A stretch of 64,000 nt of DNA from Nitrospirota bacterium (GTDB lineage: Bacteria > JACPQY01): NCBI GenBank assembly GCA_016180645.1, contig JACPAV010000011.1, forward strand, positions 1-64,000, in the 5' to 3' direction. The translations under genes were made by a program, and so were the position numbers. Of this stretch, positions 26,645 through 34,833 are shown piece after piece; positions within the stretch are counted from its first letter, which is position 1, and every line of letters begins with the position of its first letter. The notes under the pieces were generated by a model. It was not told the DNA's origin. It saw only the letters and a program-made list of their open reading frames with translations, and did not search any database.

Positions 26645-28488
26645 TCCACCGTCACGCTTTTCGCCAGGTTCCGCGGCTGGTCCACGTCCGTGCCTCTCAG
26701 GACGGCGATGTGGTACGCGAGAAGCTGCACCACCACGGCCATCAACACAGGCTGCAACCAGGGGTGAACGGGCGGCGTGGGCAGATACGCTTCTGCCTTG
26801 CCCTTGAGAGCTTCCGGCAAACCCGCGGAAACAGCGATTACCCTCCCACCACGACTCCTCACCTCCTCAATGTTGGACAGCATCTTGGCCGTGGTCTCAT
26901 CCGAGCCCACAAAAACCACGACAGGCATTCGTTCGTCGATGAGCGCAATTGGGCCGTGCTTCATCTCGCCCGCCGCGTAGGCCTCGGCATGGATGTACGA
27001 AATCTCCTTCAACTTCAGCGCCCCCTCCATGGCCACGGGATACAGCAGTCCTCGCCCGAGATAGAGGAAGTGCTCCCCCATCTGGTAGCGGCGGGACGTC
27101 TCCTTGATCTTCTCGGAAATATCCAGCACGGCGCGGATCTGGCCGGGTAGATCCACCAAACCGCGGATCAGATCTTTCTTTGCGGCGGAAGGGACCGACT
27201 TCTTCGATCGATTCCCTTCCGACAACCCCAAGGCGCACAGAATCAACGCAACGATCTGGGCGGTAAACGTCTTGGTCGATGCGACGCCGATCTCGGGCCC
27301 GGCGCGCGTGTACAGAACCGCATCCGAGCGTCGCGCCAGACTGGAATCGACCACGTTGCAGATGGAAAGAATCCGCGATTTCGCCTTCCGCGCCTCCTCC
27401 ACACAGGCCAGCGTGTCCGCCGTCTCGCCGGACTGGGAAATGGCCACCACCAGCGTCTCGGAGTCGAACAGCGCCGGACGATACCGGCCCTCGCTTGCAA
27501 TGTCAGCCTGCACCGGAGTCCGGGTGAGTTTCTCCATCACGGCCCGCCCGACGAGCGCCGCGTGATAGGAGGTTCCGCAGGCCGTAAGGACGATCCGCTT
27601 GATTCTCTTCAAGGGCAGCTTGCGCAGTTCGCCCAATTTGAGCGTCCCCGACTTGGAATCGACCCGGCCGGAAAGCGTATCCGCGATCACGGTCGGTTGC
27701 TCGAAAATCTCCTTCAGCATGTAGTGCGGGTATCCGCTTTTCTCGGCCATCGCCTGGGTCCACGTGATTTCCCGTTTCTCGCGGCGCGTGTTTTTGCCGT
27801 TCACGTCGAAGATGTCAATCCAATCGGCATGGAGAACAGCCAGGTCGCCGTCTTCCAGAATGATGACATTCCTCGTGTAGGGCAGAAGCGCGGGAATATC
27901 TGAAGCCATGAAGTTCTCGCCCTCGCCCACGCCAAGAACCAGGGGGGAGCCGCGTCGCATCGCCACGATCACGCCCGGCTGGGAATCGGCCAAAACGCCG
28001 ACCGCAAACGCCCCCCGTATTTTCTTCGCGGCCGAGGTTAGCGCCTTCCGGAGGTCCCGGGCGCCATTGAGCTCGGACTCGACGAGGTGCGCCAGCACCT
28101 CGGTGTCCGTTTCGGACACGAAGCGGTGGCCGGCAAGCTCGCGTCTTACGTCCTGGTAATTTTCGATGATGCCGTTATGAACGACCGTTACCGTGCTTTT
28201 GGAGCCATTGCAGCAGGCGGCATGCGGATGGGCGTTCACGTCGGATGGGGCGCCGTGTGTGGCCCAACGCGTGTGGGCCACCCCCACACGGCCGGTCAGG
28301 GGCTCCGCGCGCAGCCGGCCCTCAAGCTCGGCAATCTTGCCGCGGCATTTGGTCACGCGAACGACCTGTCCCGCATCCACGATCGCGACGCCCGCCGAAT
28401 CGTACCCGCGGTATTCGAGGCGCTTCAGACCGTCCAGCAGGATCGGCTGGCAATCCTTGTTCCCAATGTATCCGACAATTCCACACAT
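26641..28488 (-). CDS. glmS: Glutamine-fructose-6-phosphate aminotransferase (isomerizing)
   Basis: The product is 615 aa, full length. It makes glucosamine-6-phosphate for peptidoglycan and lipid A. The nucleophilic Cys follows the initiator (MCGIVGYIGN), with glutaminase blocks YRGYDSAG and RVGVAHTRWATHG. Two SIS domains follow (ACGTSYHAALVGR, AISQSGETADTLA), ending in the conserved NLAKSVTVE. It is the first gene of a leftward run glmS-tolB-response regulator with overlapping or abutting ends. I see no glmS ribozyme upstream; the upstream region holds REP-like hairpins. Confidence 0.97.
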   Translation of the reverse strand: MCGIVGYIGNKDCQPILLDGLKRLEYRGYDSAGVAIVDAGQVVRVTKCRGKIAELEGRLRAEPLTGRVGVAHTRWATHGAPSDVNAHPHAACCNGSKSTVTVVHNGIIENYQDVRRELAGHRFVSETDTEVLAHLVESELNGARDLRKALTSAAKKIRGAFAVGVLADSQPGVIVAMRRGSPLVLGVGEGENFMASDIPALLPYTRNVIILEDGDLAVLHADWIDIFDVNGKNTRREKREITWTQAMAEKSGYPHYMLKEIFEQPTVIADTLSGRVDSKSGTLKLGELRKLPLKRIKRIVLTACGTSYHAALVGRAVMEKLTRTPVQADIASEGRYRPALFDSETLVVAISQSGETADTLACVEEARKAKSRILSICNVVDSSLARRSDAVLYTRAGPEIGVASTKTFTAQIVALILCALGLSEGNRSKKSVPSAAKKDLIRGLVDLPGQIRAVLDISEKIKETSRRYQMGEHFLYLGRGLLYPVAMEGALKLKEISYIHAEAYAAGEMKHGPIALIDERMPVVVFVGSDETTAKMLSNIEEVRSRGGRVIAVSAGLPEALKGKAEAYLPTPPVHPWLQPVLMAVVVQLLAYHIAVLRGTDVDQPRNLAKSVTVE

Positions 28489-28551
28489 CGCTGCATGAGT
28501 ATACTCACTCCCCCCGCCCTCTCACAACTGGCCATCGACACCTCATGGCCG

Positions 28552-28634
28552 GCGCTAAAGACGCGCCCATCAAGGGCGCGGCTACCAGCGCGCTCCGGCC
28601 ATCCGTGGTAGCCGCGGGCTTCATGCCCGCGTCC
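28552..28634. repeat. REP-like hairpins upstream of glmS
   Basis: gcgccc-atcaa-gggcgc with flank ggctacc, then ccatccgtggtagc and the palindrome gcgggc-ttcat-gcccgc. Same family as the other REP-like elements; it separates glmS from the co-directional oxidase-assembly operon end. Confidence 0.8.
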
Positions 28635-28651
28635 TCCACTTCTCAGTGCCT

Positions 28652-29092
28652 CTAGATTACGGGCCGTGCAGGAAACAGGTGATACAACATCAAGTAGACC
28701 AGAACGCCCGTGACGGAGACATAGAGCCAGATCGGCAGCGTCCAGCGCGCGATCCGGCGATGACGGTCGAAATGTTTTTTCAAGGCGCGCGTCAGGGTCA
28801 TGAGGACGAGCGGGACGATTACGACCGCCAGAACGGTATGCGAACCCAGGAGGGCGAAATAAAAAGGGCGCGACCATCCGGTGCCGGTGAATCGGGTCAC
28901 CCCGGCCGAATAGTGGTACGTGAGGTAGGAAATCAAGAACAGGACGGAAGCCGTCAATGCCCCGATCATGCAGGCCCGATGGGCCCTCACCTTTTTCCTT
29001 CGAATGAAATAGAAGCCCGTGCCCAGCAGCACGGCGCTTGTCCCGTTCAATGTCGCATTGAGCGCAGGCAGATCCGATACGGACATCACCAA
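28652..29092 (-). CDS. DUF420 membrane protein (YozB/CtaM type)
   Basis: The product is 146 aa with four transmembrane helices (LNGTSAVLLGTGFYFI, ACMIGALTASVLFLISYL, FYFALLGSHTVLAVVIVPLV, WTLPIWLYVSVTGVLVYLML). DUF420 hallmarks are KVRAHRACM, the YLTYHY motif with its His, and HRRIARWTLPIW. Family members are needed for maturation of haem-copper oxidases in Bacillus and Staphylococcus. The start overlaps the SCO gene by 7 nt, and it is the last gene of the ctaA-ctaB-ABC-SCO operon. Confidence 0.88.
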   Translation of the reverse strand: MVMSVSDLPALNATLNGTSAVLLGTGFYFIRRKKVRAHRACMIGALTASVLFLISYLTYHYSAGVTRFTGTGWSRPFYFALLGSHTVLAVVIVPLVLMTLTRALKKHFDRHRRIARWTLPIWLYVSVTGVLVYLMLYHLFPARPVI

Positions 29093-29658
29093 ATCCCCAG
29101 GAACGATTCCGGTGCCAGCGCCCTGGCGTCTCTTCGAAGCTCGTTCATGGCTTCCGGGTCCTCTCCATCGTAGTACCCTCGAACGCTGCCCCTTGGATCG
29201 ATCAACACGAACCGCGTCGTGTGGAGGATCTCGTCACCGCCTTCGGAGGACATGATGGGCAATCGAAATCCATCCTGCGTGAGCGCCACGATGTTCTCGC
29301 GCGGACCAGTCAAGAACCACCATCGGGTGTCCGAGGCGCCAAATCGAGTGGCATATTTTCGGAGGGCCTCGGGCGTGTCACGTTCTGGATCCACCGACAC
29401 GGAGAGTAGATGGACCTTGTCCGGAAGATCAGTTTGGAGCTGCTTCATCTGGGCGCTCAAGCGCGGACACGGCCCAGGACAATTCGTGAAAATGAAATCC
29501 ACAATCCAGGCTTTTCCGAGAAGATCCTGTTTGGATACCGGTCGCCCGCTCCGCTCGGTCAGCGTAAAATCCGGAACGCCGCCGAAATCCGGAAGATCCA
29601 CCGCACGGTGGCACGCCGCGGTGACCAGCCAGCAACTCAGCGCAGCGCAAAGCAACAT
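29086..29658 (-). CDS. SCO1/SenC copper chaperone lipoprotein
   Basis: The product is 190 aa from ATG 29658. An upstream GTG reading through the heptamer array is possible but would delay the signal peptide. The lipobox is VTAAC. The thioredoxin-like core has the copper-binding CxxxC in TNCPGPCPRL and the distal His in ILHTTRFVLIDPRG. It inserts copper into CuA of cytochrome oxidase subunit II. The setting (haem A synthesis genes upstream, DUF420 downstream) supports this role. Confidence 0.92.
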   Translation of the reverse strand: MLLCAALSCWLVTAACHRAVDLPDFGGVPDFTLTERSGRPVSKQDLLGKAWIVDFIFTNCPGPCPRLSAQMKQLQTDLPDKVHLLSVSVDPERDTPEALRKYATRFGASDTRWWFLTGPRENIVALTQDGFRLPIMSSEGGDEILHTTRFVLIDPRGSVRGYYDGEDPEAMNELRRDARALAPESFLGIW

Positions 29659-29693
29659 TGGACGCCACCTGAAATGGCCATCTTTCTCCTCCC

Positions 29694-29728
29694 GACAACT
29701 GACGACTGACGACTCACGACTCACGACT
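29694..29728. repeat. Heptamer tandem array (GACGACT/CACGACT x5)
   Basis: gacaact, gacgact, gacgact, cacgact, cacgact, each exactly 7 bp. It fills the junction between the ABC permease stop and the SCO start. Confidence 0.9.
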
Positions 29729-30515
29729 AGTGGTCCCCATTCGTCCTCCGATCACACATGATTTTCGCCACGGTGAACGTGAGCGCCAGAAAAATCCCGA
29801 GGGCGGCCAGACAAGCCCCCCATGACGGCACGTCTCCGGCTCTCAAGGGATCGCTCCAGTAGACGGCACGCCGAAAAGCCGCGACGCCATACGTCAACGG
29901 ATTGACCATCATGATGGCGCGGAGCCATCCCGCCCCACCCGATCCGGGAAAGAATGAGCCGGAGAGGAACCACATCGGAAGCAGGAAGAGATTCATGACG
30001 GCGTGAAAACCTTGGGTCGAGTCTAGCCGCCAGGCTAGAATAAATCCCAGCGAAGTCAGGCCGGCACCTACGAGGAGCAGAACCCCGATCGCCGCAAGGA
30101 ATCCGACGACACCGGCCGACATGCCAAAGGCCATTCCGAGCAGAAGAAACAGACCCGCCTGCAGGGTGGCCACAAGCGTTCCGCCGAGAACTTTTCCAAT
30201 CACAATCACCCCGCGGGGGACGGGGGCCACAAGGACGCCCTGTAGGAATCCCGTCTTCCGATCCTCGATCACCGAAATGGTGGAGAAGATCGAAGCAAAC
30301 AGCATAATCATGACCACCGTGCCGGGAAAGAAATATTCGAGAAAGTCCACCCCTGCCGGAACACCCTGCGGTTTGAAGGAAGATCTCAGACCGGCCCCAA
30401 GAAGAAGCCAGAAAACCACCGGCGTCAGGAGGGCGCCTACCACACGGCTCCTCTGACGGAAAAACTGCAATTGTTCCCGCCAGAGAAGCGCCAGGGCGGC
30501 GCGCGCGACGAACAT
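29727..30515 (-). CDS. ABC-2 type transporter permease
   Basis: The product is 262 aa from ATG 30515. ATG 30590 is in frame, but its first 25 codons are translated heptamer repeat. There are six hydrophobic spans; YFFPGTVVMIMLFASIFSTI and NPLTYGVAAFRRAVYW are typical ABC-2 (NodJ/DrrB-like) motifs. It pairs with the ATPase encoded just upstream. Embedded between ctaB and SCO, it probably exports a factor needed for oxidase maturation; the substrate is unknown. Confidence 0.88.
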   Translation of the reverse strand: MFVARAALALLWREQLQFFRQRSRVVGALLTPVVFWLLLGAGLRSSFKPQGVPAGVDFLEYFFPGTVVMIMLFASIFSTISVIEDRKTGFLQGVLVAPVPRGVIVIGKVLGGTLVATLQAGLFLLLGMAFGMSAGVVGFLAAIGVLLLVGAGLTSLGFILAWRLDSTQGFHAVMNLFLLPMWFLSGSFFPGSGGAGWLRAIMMVNPLTYGVAAFRRAVYWSDPLRAGDVPSWGACLAALGIFLALTFTVAKIMCDRRTNGDH

Positions 30516-30520
30516 CGCAG

Positions 30521-30634
30521 AGTGCCGAGCTCCGAGTCCCGAGTCCCGAGGTTGAAGCCCGGGAGGAACGGATCTCAAGTCACTGCTCATGATTCAGACA
30601 CTCAGGACTCATGACCCTGCACTCATGACTCATG
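30521..30634. repeat. Two heptamer arrays between ABC genes
   Basis: 30521-30548: agtgccg, agctccg, agtcccg, agtcccg. 30600-30634: actcagg, actcatg, accctgc, actcatg, actcatg, with degenerate units further left to about 30586. The right-hand array runs into the 3' codons of the ATPase gene. Confidence 0.85.
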
Positions 30635-31540
30635 GCGGTATGCCTTTCCCGTCCGCCGAACGAACACATCCTCCAGCGTCGGTTTACGAAGCGAGACGGA
30701 ACGGACGCGGCCGGGCAGTCCCTCCACCAGTTGGGGGATGAACGTGTGACCGGCCGGCTGCTCCATCCTCACATATCCATCCACCACTTGGGCCTTCGCG
30801 CCAAACTTCTCGTCGATCGCCCGACCCAGGCCGGCAGGGTCATCCGTTTCGATCACCAGCACGTCCCCGCCCACTTCCGCCGAAAGAGCGGGAGGCGCCC
30901 CGATAGCCACCAACCGGCCTGCATCAAGCATGCCCACCCGATCGCACTTCCCCGCCTCATCCATCATGTGCGTCGTCAGCAGCACGGTCGTTCCCTCAGT
31001 TTCCCGGCTTCGTTTCAATACGGCCCATAGATCCGCCCTCGCAGCAGGATCAAGACCCGTGGAAGGCTCATCCAGTACCAGTAGACGAGGCTTGTGGATA
31101 AGGCTCTTGGCAATTTCGACCCGTCTCCGCGTTCCGCCGGAAAGGCGACCGGTCCGTTCCCCGGCTCGATCCTCCAATCCGAATGCCGCCAGTAGCTCCC
31201 TGATCCGACTCTTGAGGGCCACCCCAGTCACCCCATGCATCGGCCCTTGGATCGTGAGGTTCTCCGCGATGGTCAGGTGCTGATCGAGCGCGGGCGATTG
31301 GAATACTACGCCCATCGATCGCCGCGCCGCGAAAGGGTCCCTCACAACATCCACTCCGTTCACCTCCACCCTGCCGGATCGTGGACGAAGCAGCGTGCAC
31401 AGGATTCTGAGGAGCGTGGTTTTCCCGCCCCCGTTCGGCCCGACCAGACCGAAGATCTCTCCGGCGCCGACTTCAAATGAGACCTCATTCAGGGCCGCCC
31501 TCTTCCCGTAGTCGTGCGACAAGTCTCTCACCGCGATCAT
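30623..31540 (-). CDS. ABC transporter ATP-binding protein
   Basis: The product is 305 aa. Walker A is GPNGGGKTT (the common Ala is Gly), Q loop VVFQSPALD, signature LSGGTRRRVEIA, Walker B LLVLDEPSTGLD and H loop TTHMMDEA. The C-terminal DrrA/NatA-type extension ends LRKPTLEDVFVRRTG. It drives the downstream permease. The ATG at 31540 gives the usual start; the gene follows ctaB after 25 nt. Confidence 0.95.
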   Translation of the reverse strand: MIAVRDLSHDYGKRAALNEVSFEVGAGEIFGLVGPNGGGKTTLLRILCTLLRPRSGRVEVNGVDVVRDPFAARRSMGVVFQSPALDQHLTIAENLTIQGPMHGVTGVALKSRIRELLAAFGLEDRAGERTGRLSGGTRRRVEIAKSLIHKPRLLVLDEPSTGLDPAARADLWAVLKRSRETEGTTVLLTTHMMDEAGKCDRVGMLDAGRLVAIGAPPALSAEVGGDVLVIETDDPAGLGRAIDEKFGAKAQVVDGYVRMEQPAGHTFIPQLVEGLPGRVRSVSLRKPTLEDVFVRRTGKAYRHES

Positions 31541-31565
31541 GATGAACCTGCCCGGCAGCCGGCCT

Positions 31566-32453
31566 TTATTCCGCCCAGAGGGTTGCCTGTGCAGCCATGA
31601 TTCCAAGAATCAGGGGAAGGTACGTGACGGAAGTCAGAAAGAACCATCGCGCCCGTTCGATGCTGCGATGAACCGAGAACACCACCGCCGCAACAAGAAA
31701 ACCGAGGCCCAGAACCGCGATGGAGAGCGGCACGATGACGCCGGAATTTCTCAGTATCCCCGGTGCAAGGCTGACACCGACCAAACCCACCGTGAAGATC
31801 AGCCCCACGGCGGCCACGGTTTTCCCGCTTGGGTCCACCACGGACAGCATCGGCAGCCCCGCCCGCTGGTAGTCCTCCCGGTACATCCAAGAGAGCGCCA
31901 TGAAGTGTGGGAATTGCCAGAGAAACAGGATTGCAAAGAGGAGCCACGCCCCCGCTCCGATGCCGTGGCCCGCGGCAGCCCAACCCATTAGTGGAGGAAC
32001 GGCCCCCGGCACCGCACCGACCGCCACGCAGAGCCACGTCTTTTTTTTCAACGGCGTGTAGGCGGCAAGGTAGAACAGGATCGTGAGGATGGCCAACCCT
32101 CCGGTGGGGAGATTCACGCCGACGAGCAGAACGGTCACGCCGGTCACGCAGAGCGCGGCGCCAAAGAGCAGCGCCTGTGCGGAAGAGAGCCGGCCTGCGG
32201 GAAGGGGCCGCATGCGCGTACGGGCCATCAAACCATCGGTCGCTTTCTCCATGAGCATGTTCAGGGCATTCGCGCCCCCGGAGCACAGGCCTGTTCCCAG
32301 GATCGTGATCAATAGAAGCGGAACGTTGACCGCCCCGTGAGACGCGAGGATGAAGGCCATGGCGGCCGTCAGTACGACCATCGAACTGATGCCGGGCTTG
32401 GTCAGCGTCAGGTAGTCGGTCCACGGTCGCCGATCCACCGCAACTCCATCCAT
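31566..32453 (-). CDS. ctaB: Protohaem IX farnesyltransferase (haem O synthase)
   Basis: The product is 295 aa from ATG 32453. The UbiA-family prenyltransferase has the first Asp-rich-equivalent motif NALNMLMEKATDGLMARTRM with RPLPAGRLS, and the second region FLWQFPHFMALSWMYREDYQ. About nine transmembrane helices. It adds farnesyl to haem B to make haem O. It follows ctaA with 23 nt between, giving the route haem B to haem O to haem A for the oxidase. Confidence 0.95.
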   Translation of the reverse strand: MDGVAVDRRPWTDYLTLTKPGISSMVVLTAAMAFILASHGAVNVPLLLITILGTGLCSGGANALNMLMEKATDGLMARTRMRPLPAGRLSSAQALLFGAALCVTGVTVLLVGVNLPTGGLAILTILFYLAAYTPLKKKTWLCVAVGAVPGAVPPLMGWAAAGHGIGAGAWLLFAILFLWQFPHFMALSWMYREDYQRAGLPMLSVVDPSGKTVAAVGLIFTVGLVGVSLAPGILRNSGVIVPLSIAVLGLGFLVAAVVFSVHRSIERARWFFLTSVTYLPLILGIMAAQATLWAE

Positions 32454-32476
32454 GGGCAAGGGCGTCGCGACTCCGC

Positions 32477-33505
32477 TCAAGACCGGCCCTGGATCCCGTT
32501 CGCCGCCTGCCCGCCGGTAGTCGCCCCTGGAAATGCCGTCTTGAGGCTGAGCACGACAAAGGTCATAAGCAAGAGGGCCCCCACCGCTACATGGACGGTG
32601 GTCACGCTGATGAACCGTCCGACAAAATAGAGGGTGAGGCCGAGTGACACTTGGACGAGAACAAGCCCCATCGACGTCCACGCCAGCGGCCGGAGGGCGG
32701 CCGGGCGTGATGCCGGCCGTACTCTCGACATTTCCGGCGGACAGGACGTCCGCGATACGGGTGAGAGTGCGACCCCGGATGATTGTCGAAGGATTCCGAC
32801 GGCGGACCAGAACACCGCGACGGCCACCAACCCAGCGCCGATCATGTGGGGAACCAATGCCAGCCCCGTATGGCGCACAATCGCGCCGAGAATGAGTTGG
32901 ATGTAGATGAGCACCGTGGTGACCACGGGCGCATTCACCTTGAAGCGGCCGGCCCTCCGTACCGAGGCACTGGCGGGAGGTTCGGCCCCTCGGCTCGTCG
33001 GACTTGTTCCTTGAGTTTCCATCCGGCGATTATCAATCCACTCCGGCGAAGTCGCAACGGACAAGACAACCAATAGGCTGAGCACCCCCTGCGCCAGGCA
33101 GGCATGGCTGACGGACATCACAGGCGGAAGTTTCAAGAGTACCGTCGCGCCGCCCAGGAACGCCTGCAATACGATGGCGCCCATCGCGGCGTAGGCCAGT
33201 CCCCTCACCCAGGCGCGGGAATCGCGTGCTCCAATCCAGAATCCCAGCACGACCACCAGGAGGCCCACCACGCCGGCGATCATGCGGTGGCCATGCTCGA
33301 AGAGGACCCCGCCCTGCATGGGCGGGAAGAACTGCCCGAATGAGAGCGGCCAGTCCGGGACAGCGAGGGCCGAACCGGTGCTGGTCACCAGCCCTCCGGC
33401 ACAAATCAACACGAAGGCGCCGCCGGTCGTCACCTGCGCCAGGCGGTGGAAGGCCGACGCGCGTGAAGCCCCGGATGCGGACAGATCGAGCGATTGAACA
33501 GGCAT
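32477..33505 (-). CDS. ctaA: Haem A synthase (COX15/CtaA)
   Basis: The product is 342 aa with about eight helices. CtaA blocks: GGLVTSTGSALAVPDWPLSFG, EHGHRMIAGVVGLL (haem-ligand His), MSVSHACLAQG (second His) and IVRHTGLALVPHMIGAGLV. It oxidises haem O to haem A. It heads the leftward oxidase-assembly operon. The variable loop near residues 165-190 is Pro/Arg-rich and looks disordered. Confidence 0.92.
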   Translation of the reverse strand: MPVQSLDLSASGASRASAFHRLAQVTTGGAFVLICAGGLVTSTGSALAVPDWPLSFGQFFPPMQGGVLFEHGHRMIAGVVGLLVVVLGFWIGARDSRAWVRGLAYAAMGAIVLQAFLGGATVLLKLPPVMSVSHACLAQGVLSLLVVLSVATSPEWIDNRRMETQGTSPTSRGAEPPASASVRRAGRFKVNAPVVTTVLIYIQLILGAIVRHTGLALVPHMIGAGLVAVAVFWSAVGILRQSSGVALSPVSRTSCPPEMSRVRPASRPAALRPLAWTSMGLVLVQVSLGLTLYFVGRFISVTTVHVAVGALLLMTFVVLSLKTAFPGATTGGQAANGIQGRS

Positions 33506-33593
33506 CGCGCGAGAATACCACGCCGATCCTCACGAGGGAAAATGTCTCGTTGTGGCATTCGGACGGAATCGGGGCTATGCTGCCGCGGTTCAA

Positions 33594-34832
33594 ATGCGCA
33601 TTCGACTCCGTTACGGCAAGAAATCCTTCTATTGGGAGGACTCGCGGCTGACCCCGCGGCTGGTCCAGCCGCTGGAATCGAACGGCCGGGCCGTGGCCGT
33701 GCCCCATTCGATCGGCGAAGATTTCGAACACTATCTGGCCGGGGGAAAGGACCTCCTGGTCGTGGCGCCGGACGTGACCCGCCATTGCGGACTTCACAAA
33801 CTGTTTCACCTGATCCTCCGCCACGCCGCCGCCGCCGGCATTCCCGAATCCAAAGTCAAAGTGCTCTTCGCGAACGGCCTGCATCGGGAGCTCCGCATCG
33901 CCGAGATGAAGCAAATTCTCGGACTCCTGACGGGTTCGGACTGCGTCCTGGTGAACCACAACGCGCGCGAATCGCGCGATCTCGTTTCCCTGGGCCATTC
34001 CCCGAAGGGAATCAAGGTCGAGGTCAACCGGGCCATCGTCGAGGCCGACCGGATCCTTCTCACCGGCGCCATCGGGTTCCACTACCTCGCCGGCTACAGC
34101 GGCGGTTGGAAGATCGTCGTGCCGGGCGTCGCCTCACACGACACGATCCTCGCGTTTCACAAATTGACGCTCGAGGGAGGCCCCGCCGTCGGTCTTGGAC
34201 GCACACAGGGCAACCCGTTTTTCGAAGAGATCCACTCTCTCGGCAAGCTCCTTCAAAAACCCTGCTTCGCTGTCAACACCGTTCTCGCGCCGGACGGCCG
34301 ACTGCTCCGCCTATTCAGCGGCGACGTGGCCAAAGCGTTCCGGGAAGGATGCGATTTCTACCGCGGCATCTTCGAGCGACCGATCCAGGAAAAGGCGGAT
34401 CTCGCCGTCGTGTCCTGCGGAGGGTTCCCGAAGGACATCAACCTCATCCAGGCGCACAAGGCCATCGAGTCCGGCGTCCGGGCCATCTCGCCCGGTGGAA
34501 CGCTGATCCTTCTGGCGGAATGTCCGGACGGGTTCGGCCACCCGCAATTTCTCGAGTGGTTCGCGCATGAATCCTCGAGCATCCTCTACTCGCACCTGAA
34601 GGAAAACTTCCACGTCTACGCCCGAACCGCATGGTCCATCCTGAAGAAAACCGAAGAGTACCGCGTCCTGCTCGTCTCGGCGCTCAAGCATACGGAATTG
34701 CTCCGAACCGGCCTCGTGGCTTGCAGCTCCCTGAAGGATGCCCTATATTACTCCCGCAAAATGCTCGGCTCCGGAAAACCATTCTACGTTATTCCCGAAG
34801 GGAGCTGGGTCCTCCCGTCTCCAGAAAATTGA
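33594..34832 (+). CDS. LarA-like nickel-pincer racemase family (DUF2088)
   Basis: The product is 412 aa from ATG 33594. Features of the lactate-racemase-like fold: VVAPDVTRHCGLHKLFHLIL, LFANGLHRELRIAEM, VLVNHNARESRDLV, ADRILLTGAIGFHYLAGYSGGWK and CGGFPKDINLIQAHKA. LarA homologues racemise or epimerise 2-hydroxy acids with a nickel-pincer nucleotide. The larB, larC and larE cofactor genes are not in the window, and the substrate is unknown. It is followed after 1 nt by a DUF4340 gene. Confidence 0.82.
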   Translation: MRIRLRYGKKSFYWEDSRLTPRLVQPLESNGRAVAVPHSIGEDFEHYLAGGKDLLVVAPDVTRHCGLHKLFHLILRHAAAAGIPESKVKVLFANGLHRELRIAEMKQILGLLTGSDCVLVNHNARESRDLVSLGHSPKGIKVEVNRAIVEADRILLTGAIGFHYLAGYSGGWKIVVPGVASHDTILAFHKLTLEGGPAVGLGRTQGNPFFEEIHSLGKLLQKPCFAVNTVLAPDGRLLRLFSGDVAKAFREGCDFYRGIFERPIQEKADLAVVSCGGFPKDINLIQAHKAIESGVRAISPGGTLILLAECPDGFGHPQFLEWFAHESSSILYSHLKENFHVYARTAWSILKKTEEYRVLLVSALKHTELLRTGLVACSSLKDALYYSRKMLGSGKPFYVIPEGSWVLPSPEN

Positions 34833-34833
34833 C

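Noticed and set aside
28489-28651. glmS ribozyme or riboswitch upstream of glmS
   Set aside because: Only REP-like hairpins are visible; no conserved ribozyme core found by eye.
31537-32559. 340-codon ORF overlapping ctaB
   Set aside because: Another frame on the same strand; ctaB motifs are only in the other frame.
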